This document shows, piece after piece, positions 33,352 to 38,434 of a stretch of DNA of 38,434 nt (position 1 is the first letter of the stretch; each line of letters begins with the position of its first letter). The notes below the pieces were generated by a model, which worked only from the letters and a program-made list of their open reading frames with translations, ran no database searches and had not been told where the DNA came from. The position numbers and the translations under genes are program-made. Source of the DNA: Bdellovibrionales bacterium (GTDB lineage: Bacteria > Bdellovibrionota > Bdellovibrionia > Bdellovibrionales > JAKFYE01). The stretch spans positions 1 through 38,434 of the forward strand of contig JAKFYE010000023.1 of NCBI GenBank assembly GCA_021731045.1, given 5' to 3'.

Positions 33352-36305
33352 AGCGTTTTTCTCCTGTGGAGTTGGCCTATACGCAATTCCAGGTAAGACA
33401 CCATTAACGGATGGCCAATTTTTGTCTCTAGAGTGATGAGTTTTTCAATCTGTTCAATGTCGTTGGGGTTTTTACTAACGGTTACGCGCATAGAATTAAG
33501 GTTGTTTTGCGAGAGGCGAGAGTCGTTTAATGCGTCTTTAAGCTTCGATTTAATCTCTGAAGACGGGCTTAGCTCAATTAAACGGTGTACGTCTTGAGAG
33601 ATAAGGTATTGGATTTCAGCGCGACTTTTCATGAGGTCTTTAATGAGGTTCTTCCAGCCAGCTGATTGGGTCCAAAGGTCGTTGATTTTAGCGTCAGCAT
33701 ATTTGGCTTTTAACAAAAATGGGCTCATTTGTTTTTGCAACATGCTTGTGTAACGAACCTGCTCTTTTTTGGTCAAATTTTGAGGCTGAGGGAGATTAAG
33801 AAAATCTTGAGCAAATCGTTGGTTTTCTTTTTTTACAGTCGAGAGAGCAATAATTTGGGCTGTGAAATCACGTAAACGGAGAGCTTCAGCAAGAGAAAGA
33901 TCGGCTTGTTTTAACATCTTCATTCGAGATTGAATTGATTTGGTTAATGTGCGCTCGCTTTTAGTATCTAATTGAAGACCTGAAATTTTTTGTTCAAGGA
34001 GGCTGTGCTTAGGGTAGTACGATTGTTTTTTTATGTAGGTAATCGCGGCTTGGCGCTCTAGGCGTTTGTCATTTAACACGAACTCAAGACCACGTGCCGA
34101 GTGATTTTTTGCGTAAATCAAGAGAGCCATATTGGAAACGAGATCAGGAGATCTTAAAAGACGAGAGTAATGTTTTTTTAATTCGCTGGCTGGGTTTGAA
34201 GAGAGCATCACGAGTCTTTGGCGTACCGAGGTTTCAGGAGCGCCACTCAATTTATATTGAAGTGCTCTTTTGTAGTGATTTTGTGGCTGTAAGTTAGCTA
34301 GGTCGGCAAGAGTTCCCAATTTAAGTTCTTTTTCAGACGGCTTGATATTTGGGAGTTTCATTTTTAAGGCCAAGCGGTAAGCAGATTTGAAATCTAATTT
34401 CTTCTCATAGAAGCCAACTTCACTTGCGAGAGTTTCTTCGCGATCAGCTTTAGATAAGAATGGCAATGCCAATAATCCTTCGTAAGCCATGAGTAGCGCT
34501 TCATCGTTCTGCGCTTTTTTAGCCAAAACGGCTAAGTTATTATAGTGCATGATTTGTTCAGATTGACTTGCGCCTTTCATGTTGGCGCTTTTTACTTTCT
34601 TAATGGCTTTTTCTAGTTCACTTGAAGAGGCTTTTTCGTTATTCGCAACGTTTACGATTTGTGTGTTCAATGATTTTCTATAAAGTTTTTGGAACTCTGA
34701 AGCGTGGGCAGGTAAAGCGTTGGCAAAATCTAAAGACCAAGTTTCGATATCTTCGTCACGCTTTTGGAGAACTAAACAATCTAGGGCTAAGTCTGCTGAT
34801 TTTTTTTGTAAGCTTGTTTGCTTTGTTTTTTCGAGTGCTAACTTTCTAAACTGATTTGCGGCTTGATCCCATTCTTTTCTTTCGTAAGACAATTGGGCTA
34901 ATTGGTAACGAATTTCGTAAGATTTTTCTGTGTCAGGGGAGAGCTTGAGGTAATGTTTGTAAGCGGCTTCTCGCAAATTTTGATCTTGTGATTTTTCTGC
35001 CGTTTCGATTTCACCAAGGAGGGCGGATTCTTTAACTGCTGCGGGGCTATCTTTTGTCCAAAGGTTTGCTGCATTTGCGTACCACTGAGACGACTTTGTA
35101 TATTGAGTTAAATCTTCTGCAACCTGAGCTCCTAAGACCACCATTTCGATGTCTTTAGGGAAAGTTTGAATATAAATGTCGTACGCGTTAAGAACTTCTT
35201 GATCGATTCGGCTCTTTTTTGATTTGTGCAAATTGGTTACGTAGGAGCGCATCTTTTTTTGCAAGGCTTGGCATTGTTCGTCATCGCAAGAGGTATCTTT
35301 GTATTCAGCGGCTGCTTTTGCAAACACGATGAGAGATTCTTTAGATGATCCGTGTTCGTAATTTGTTTGTGCTAAAATCAGAGTGGCATTGAGTCGTTCT
35401 TCTTTTGTAAGAGAAGTGTCATTAAGGTAAATTTCGTAAATAGTAGCGGCAGATTGCTTTTGTCCTAAACGGCTTGTTTCTTCTGCGAAGTTGAGAAGCA
35501 ACTCTTTTTTGCCTTGAGCCGGAAGGTAACTTTGGAATTTTGTTATTTTATCTGGAGTGACGATATTTCGAGTGTAAAAAGTGATGAGGTCGTGAAGAAC
35601 GTCGAGTTGAAAAGCAGGATCTTCTGTGATGCCGTCTTCAGTTTGTTTTACGAGAAGATTTTTATTACCAAGTAAGTTTTCAAGAGTTGAAATACCGAGT
35701 TTTAGATTTCCGAGATTAAATTGGCACCAAGCTAAGCGGTAAAGAATAAAGCCTTTTTGAGTGGCTTGTGCTTTTTCTAAAGCTTGGTTGTAGAGTTTTT
35801 GAGCGTCTTTGTACTTAGCTTTTTGAAAGTGTAAATCGGCAAGGGCCAAGAGAGATTGCGTCGTAACGTCTTCAGTGTAAACGCCTTTTTTAGCTTTTAA
35901 GATATTTTCGTAAATAGTTTTTGCTTTGTTGTCTTCGTTGGCGATTTGGTGAAGATGCGCAATTTGAAATAAAATATTACCTTGTTCTGATTTTTTTGAT
36001 TTTTCAAAGACAGATTCATAAAGGCTTAGAGCTTTTTTACGGTCGGCAACTGAACCTTTGCAGCCATCACATGAGGCTTCGATCTCAGCCATAAACCGGA
36101 GTCGTGCACGCTCGGCTAATAAATCAGCTAAACGCAAAGTCGATCCAGGCCATGACGCGTCTGTTTTATCCATTGTCGCGATGATTTGCTCGAGACGGTC
36201 GATCACAAGATTCTGAGTTTCAGAATCCATTTTTTCGGCAAAGGCACTCGGGCTTTGAGCGAAAATAAGATACGTTAGAATAAGAACGCGTAGTAGTGAT
36301 TTCAT
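33348..36305 (-). CDS. Large periplasmic TPR protein
   Basis: A 985-residue exported protein: signal peptide ending AFA, then TPR-type repeats over most of the length. Clear units are LLALADLHFQKAKYKDAQKLYNQALEKA, ILYRLAWCQFNLGNLKLGISTLENLL and YQLAQLSYERKEWDQAANQFRKLAL. The N-terminus has a CDGC pair that may form a disulfide. The C-terminal third is helical without obvious TPR signatures. It would serve as a periplasmic scaffold comparable to the large TPR proteins of Glt-type systems. It overlaps the ExbD-like gene before it and the 91-residue gene after it by four bases each. Confidence 0.8.
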   Translation of the reverse strand: MKSLLRVLILTYLIFAQSPSAFAEKMDSETQNLVIDRLEQIIATMDKTDASWPGSTLRLADLLAERARLRFMAEIEASCDGCKGSVADRKKALSLYESVFEKSKKSEQGNILFQIAHLHQIANEDNKAKTIYENILKAKKGVYTEDVTTQSLLALADLHFQKAKYKDAQKLYNQALEKAQATQKGFILYRLAWCQFNLGNLKLGISTLENLLGNKNLLVKQTEDGITEDPAFQLDVLHDLITFYTRNIVTPDKITKFQSYLPAQGKKELLLNFAEETSRLGQKQSAATIYEIYLNDTSLTKEERLNATLILAQTNYEHGSSKESLIVFAKAAAEYKDTSCDDEQCQALQKKMRSYVTNLHKSKKSRIDQEVLNAYDIYIQTFPKDIEMVVLGAQVAEDLTQYTKSSQWYANAANLWTKDSPAAVKESALLGEIETAEKSQDQNLREAAYKHYLKLSPDTEKSYEIRYQLAQLSYERKEWDQAANQFRKLALEKTKQTSLQKKSADLALDCLVLQKRDEDIETWSLDFANALPAHASEFQKLYRKSLNTQIVNVANNEKASSSELEKAIKKVKSANMKGASQSEQIMHYNNLAVLAKKAQNDEALLMAYEGLLALPFLSKADREETLASEVGFYEKKLDFKSAYRLALKMKLPNIKPSEKELKLGTLADLANLQPQNHYKRALQYKLSGAPETSVRQRLVMLSSNPASELKKHYSRLLRSPDLVSNMALLIYAKNHSARGLEFVLNDKRLERQAAITYIKKQSYYPKHSLLEQKISGLQLDTKSERTLTKSIQSRMKMLKQADLSLAEALRLRDFTAQIIALSTVKKENQRFAQDFLNLPQPQNLTKKEQVRYTSMLQKQMSPFLLKAKYADAKINDLWTQSAGWKNLIKDLMKSRAEIQYLISQDVHRLIELSPSSEIKSKLKDALNDSRLSQNNLNSMRVTVSKNPNDIEQIEKLITLETKIGHPLMVSYLELRIGQLHRRKTL

Positions 36306-36787
36306 GATTTTGGTATCACCGCAAATTTAAGTTTTTGAATTCCCGCGGCCGAGGCAGCTTTGATAATTGGATCTAACGATGAATAATCCATGCTTTGGTC
36401 GGCTTGAATGAGAATTTCAACTTGTTCTTTGTCTTTTTTTAGTGAAGCGAGACGAGTTCCAAGTTCTGCGATGTTGGTCATCTTGTCGTTAATGTAATAT
36501 GTGTTTTTTTCGATACGTACGATCGACATTTCGGTATCGATCATTTGGCCAGACTCTGCGTTTGGAAGTACAATTTGGCCGCGAATTTCGGTTTCGAGTC
36601 CGCTGCTTTGAGTCCCGATTAAAAGATAAATAACGATAATCGAGAAAGCATCTATAAGTGAAGTTAGTGGTAGTAAGAAGGCAGATTCTTTTTGTTTTTT
36701 TACTGGAGAAACTCCGCCGTGCTTAATTAATTGCGTCTGATCTAAAGCAGAGATTCTGTTGGCTGACGAAAAATTTGTAAACTTCAT
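36302..36787 (-). CDS. ExbD/TolR-like motor protein (second copy)
   Basis: A 161-residue ExbD/TolR family protein. A cytoplasmic head of about 40 residues leads to a single membrane helix with the conserved proton-path aspartate (LTSLIDAFSIIVIYLLIG). The periplasmic domain includes KEQVEILIQADQSMDYSSL and ends KLKFAVIPKS. ATG 36787 has GAGG five bases upstream and lies seven bases after the previous stop; an ATG ten codons earlier overlaps that gene. It works with the ExbB-like protein and the other ExbD as an ion-driven stator in the inner membrane. Confidence 0.9.
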   Translation of the reverse strand: MKFTNFSSANRISALDQTQLIKHGGVSPVKKQKESAFLLPLTSLIDAFSIIVIYLLIGTQSSGLETEIRGQIVLPNAESGQMIDTEMSIVRIEKNTYYINDKMTNIAELGTRLASLKKDKEQVEILIQADQSMDYSSLDPIIKAASAAGIQKLKFAVIPKS

Positions 36788-36794
36788 AAAAACC

Positions 36795-37235
36795 TCAACC
36801 GAGTGGTGATAAACCAATATCTGTTATTTGATTCTGTTTTAATTGATCCATGATTTTAATTACGACACCGTAATTGGCTTGAGCTTCTGGTCGAATGATC
36901 ACAGTCTTCAAAGTTGCAAAGCGTGTTTTAATTGCGATAATTTTTTGATTTAAAGTATTCCAGTTCACACCTTGGCTTGTGCCGGAGATCATATCATCTG
37001 CGGCTTTCGCTTTTACATCGCGAAGAGAAAGGCGGATGTTACCGTTTTTTTCAACCGTAATCCAAAGAGACGGAGGATTCTCTTGACCGGCCGTCGAATT
37101 ATCTCCGATGGCCTGTTGAGTAGAGATAGCGTTTACTTGGATCCAAACCGCTGTTAACAATAAGAAGCAAATCAATACAGAAAGAATATCTAACAGCGGA
37201 AGAATATTAATTTCAAAGTTTCCATCTTTTTTCAT
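36795..37235 (-). CDS. ExbD/TolR-like motor protein (first copy)
   Basis: A 146-residue ExbD/TolR family protein with a very short cytoplasmic head. The membrane helix carries the key aspartate (INILPLLDILSVLICFLLL). The periplasmic domain ends in VIIRPEAQANYGVVIKIMDQL and a Gly-rich stop region, the usual fold. Two different ExbD proteins after one ExbB is the arrangement of the AglRQS motor of myxobacteria. Confidence 0.9.
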   Translation of the reverse strand: MKKDGNFEINILPLLDILSVLICFLLLTAVWIQVNAISTQQAIGDNSTAGQENPPSLWITVEKNGNIRLSLRDVKAKAADDMISGTSQGVNWNTLNQKIIAIKTRFATLKTVIIRPEAQANYGVVIKIMDQLKQNQITDIGLSPLG

Positions 37236-37282
37236 AAACAGTATCCTTACGGTACGGTTAAAAACACTTACTCTAAAAAATA

Positions 37283-37960
37283 CTATCGTGAGCTAGATTT
37301 CTTCAAAGGTACGGCTTCGTTATGAAAGCTCAATTGAATGAATAAGTTCATTGCACCTTTATTGAGGTCTTCTGTTAAACGAGTCGCTCTGTTTTGTAAT
37401 ACTGAGTACATAACAAGGGCTGGTACAGCTACGATCAAACCGTAAGCAGTTGTGTTCATCGCAACTGAAATACCTTGAGATAAGATTGCGGCTTTTTCAA
37501 CTGGGCTCACGCTTGCGATACCAGTGAAGGCTTTAATTAAACCCGTGATAGTTCCAAGTAGACCCATTAACGTGGCTACGTTTGCAAACATCGCTAAAAA
37601 TCCGATTCGTTTTTCAACACGAGTGGTTTCGTCAAAAAGAACTTCGTCCATTTTCATTTGGATTTCTTCTTTTCCGCCCATATCAATAGCGGCTTGAATT
37701 CCTGCGGCGGCAATTGTACCGAGAGGTTCTGATTTAGATAAGCTTTCTGCGCGCTTAAGAGCTTTTTCCATTTGGCCGGCACGAATATCGGCAACCAAAA
37801 CTTTTGCGAGAGCTTTTTGATTATCATTGCGATCAATAAAAAGTGCGTAAACGCGTTCAACAACGATAGCCAATGATACGATTTGTGCGCTCAAAATAAT
37901 CCACATCCAAATTGCATCTTCAGTAAAAAAAGCGCGACCAAGTGAAGCTAAAAATTCCAT
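37283..37960 (-). CDS. MotA/TolQ/ExbB-family proton channel protein
   Basis: First gene of the operon, 225 residues. Three membrane helices: about 18-38 (WMWIILSAQIVSLAIVVERVY), about 125-150 (GFLAMFANVATLMGLLGTITGLIKAF) and about 165-190 (ISVAMNTTAYGLIVAVPALVMY). The cytoplasmic loop between helices 1 and 2 and the Gly-Leu-Leu-Gly-Thr-Ile-Thr-Gly signature are typical of TolQ/ExbB. It forms the pentameric channel around the ExbD pair and turns proton flow into mechanical work. GGAGG lies five bases before the ATG. Upstream DNA contains a long inverted repeat at 38093. Confidence 0.93.
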   Translation of the reverse strand: MEFLASLGRAFFTEDAIWMWIILSAQIVSLAIVVERVYALFIDRNDNQKALAKVLVADIRAGQMEKALKRAESLSKSEPLGTIAAAGIQAAIDMGGKEEIQMKMDEVLFDETTRVEKRIGFLAMFANVATLMGLLGTITGLIKAFTGIASVSPVEKAAILSQGISVAMNTTAYGLIVAVPALVMYSVLQNRATRLTEDLNKGAMNLFIQLSFHNEAVPLKKSSSR

Positions 37961-38092
37961 AGGTTCCTCCGTGGGTTATAATTTTCCACACAAGTAGTTA
38001 AGCAATGCTTACGCCAAACGCTAAATCTGTCAGAAGCTCTTTAGATTTGTTTTAGGTGTTTAAAACATCTTCGAGTGACGTTTTACGTCTTC

Positions 38093-38209
38093 CTACGCTT
38101 CTTTAGGTCGTCTTCTCATCTTGGTAAAAAAGCTCAGACAGTCCTCGCGCCGATGGCGCTGCGGAACTCGTTTTTTACGAAGATGAGAAGACGACCTAAA
38201 GAAGCGTAG
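38093..38209. repeat. Long inverted repeat (30-base perfect arms)
   Basis: 38093-38122 and 38180-38209 are perfect reverse complements. After one mismatch the pairing continues with GTAAAAAA/TTTTTTAC. The 39-base centre is GC-rich and contains GCGC-CGATG-GCGC. It lies about 130 bases before the envelope operon. Bases 37961-38092 have no gene and no promoter I can defend. Confidence 0.8.
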
Positions 38210-38257
38210 CTAAGACTTGTGAAAACTTGGTGTGTTGAGAGAGGGGGAGGGCGGATC

Positions 38258-38324
38258 GCAAAAAGGTGCCTACCACCTTTTGTGGAGGCAGTGCTTCCAC
38301 AAAAGGTGGTAGGCACCTTTTTGC
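38258..38324. repeat. 67-base near-perfect palindrome of two AAAAGGTG units
   Basis: GCAAAAAGGTGCCTACCACC... is mirrored base for base by ...GGTGGTAGGCACCTTTTTGC, with one G-T pair and a single central base at 38291. Each half contains the same hairpin unit as 783-803, so two family members lie head to head. Flanks are not coding. Confidence 0.85.
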
Positions 38325-38384
38325 TGGGGAACGGTTTTGGGGACGGAGCTCAAGAGGGTTATATATAGAGCGATTTAAGCGAGG

Positions 38385-38429
38385 CCTAAATAGCTCGTGG
38401 TTTTAGCTATTTAGGTGGGGTCTGTCCCC
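38385..38429. repeat. Hairpin plus GGGGTCTGTCCCC motif at the window edge
   Basis: CCTAAATAGCT (38385-38395) pairs perfectly with AGCTATTTAGG (38405-38415). Immediately after comes GGGG-TCTGT-CCCC (38417-38429). On the other strand this reads AAATGGGGACAGACCCC, a motif I associate with dispersed REP-like repeats linked to single-strand transposases. The element may continue beyond the window. Confidence 0.5.
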
Positions 38430-38434
38430 ATTTG

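Noticed and set aside
37985-38020. Promoter of the envelope operon (TTGCTT ... TTATAA on the minus strand)
   Set aside because: The spacing is 18-19 bases, and the start would fall almost on the ribosome binding site; too weak to list.
38134-38316. Minus-strand 60-codon frame upstream of the ExbB-like gene
   Set aside because: It lies wholly across the inverted repeat and the 67-base palindrome and shows no start signal.

Overview
The window looks like a chromosomal segment of a Gram-negative deltaproteobacterium-like organism, most probably a member of the Bdellovibrionota. This rests on gene content, not on a database search: a ten-gene cluster like the myxobacterial Agl/Glt envelope machines, many lipoproteins (one with an unusual FQNC-type processing site), a DUF1552/DUF1592 pair, tandem ArsA-like ATPases, a TPR/winged-helix regulator and an HNH endonuclease of the DUF222-like layout. 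Base composition is moderate and codon use looks even throughout. I see no prophage, insertion sequence or CRISPR array.

Layout. 1-1250: the 3' part of an HNH endonuclease gene, then about 500 bases of short palindromic repeats and hairpins. 1233-2507: trigger factor on the minus strand. 2644-7787: a tightly overlapping plus-strand operon of two ArsA/Get3-like ATPases, a TPR lipoprotein, an EI24/CysZ-like membrane protein and a GshA-type glutamate-cysteine ligase. 7797-8703: an inverted-repeat family flanking sufE. 8793-10990: a membrane-anchored unknown and a convergent leucyl aminopeptidase. 11256-15723: clpP-clpX-lon. 15937-17823: a TPR/winged-helix regulator, a small secreted protein and tRNA-Val(UAC). 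18110-20992: a large surface protein with two NBR1-type FW domains. 21037-24692: a DM13-like protein, a Tat-exported DUF1552 protein and a DUF1592-type cytochrome-like lipoprotein. 25015-26814: a secreted CBM96-like/alginate-lyase-like protein with a proline-rich repeat linker. 27132-37960: a minus-strand operon of ten translationally coupled genes. 37961-38434: long inverted repeats.

How the genes work together. Trigger factor, ClpP, ClpX, Lon and PepA form a protein folding and turnover set; tig, normally next to clpPX-lon, has been separated from it and lies on the other strand. The 27-38 kb operon encodes an inner-membrane proton-driven motor (ExbB/TolQ plus two ExbD), a membrane-spanning AgmX/TonB-like energy transducer, periplasmic TPR proteins, lipoproteins and an outer-membrane barrel. 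It can be read as one trans-envelope machine of the gliding/secretion type, ending in a VWA adhesin-like lipoprotein. The 21-27 kb block codes for secreted or periplasmic enzymes, and two of its transcription units share a near-identical candidate operator.

The most interesting signals are the trans-envelope operon with its uncharacterised VWA and 91-residue members, the shared operator, a terminator hairpin whose T-run abuts a start codon, and several palindromic repeat families, one of which supplies the stop codon of tig.
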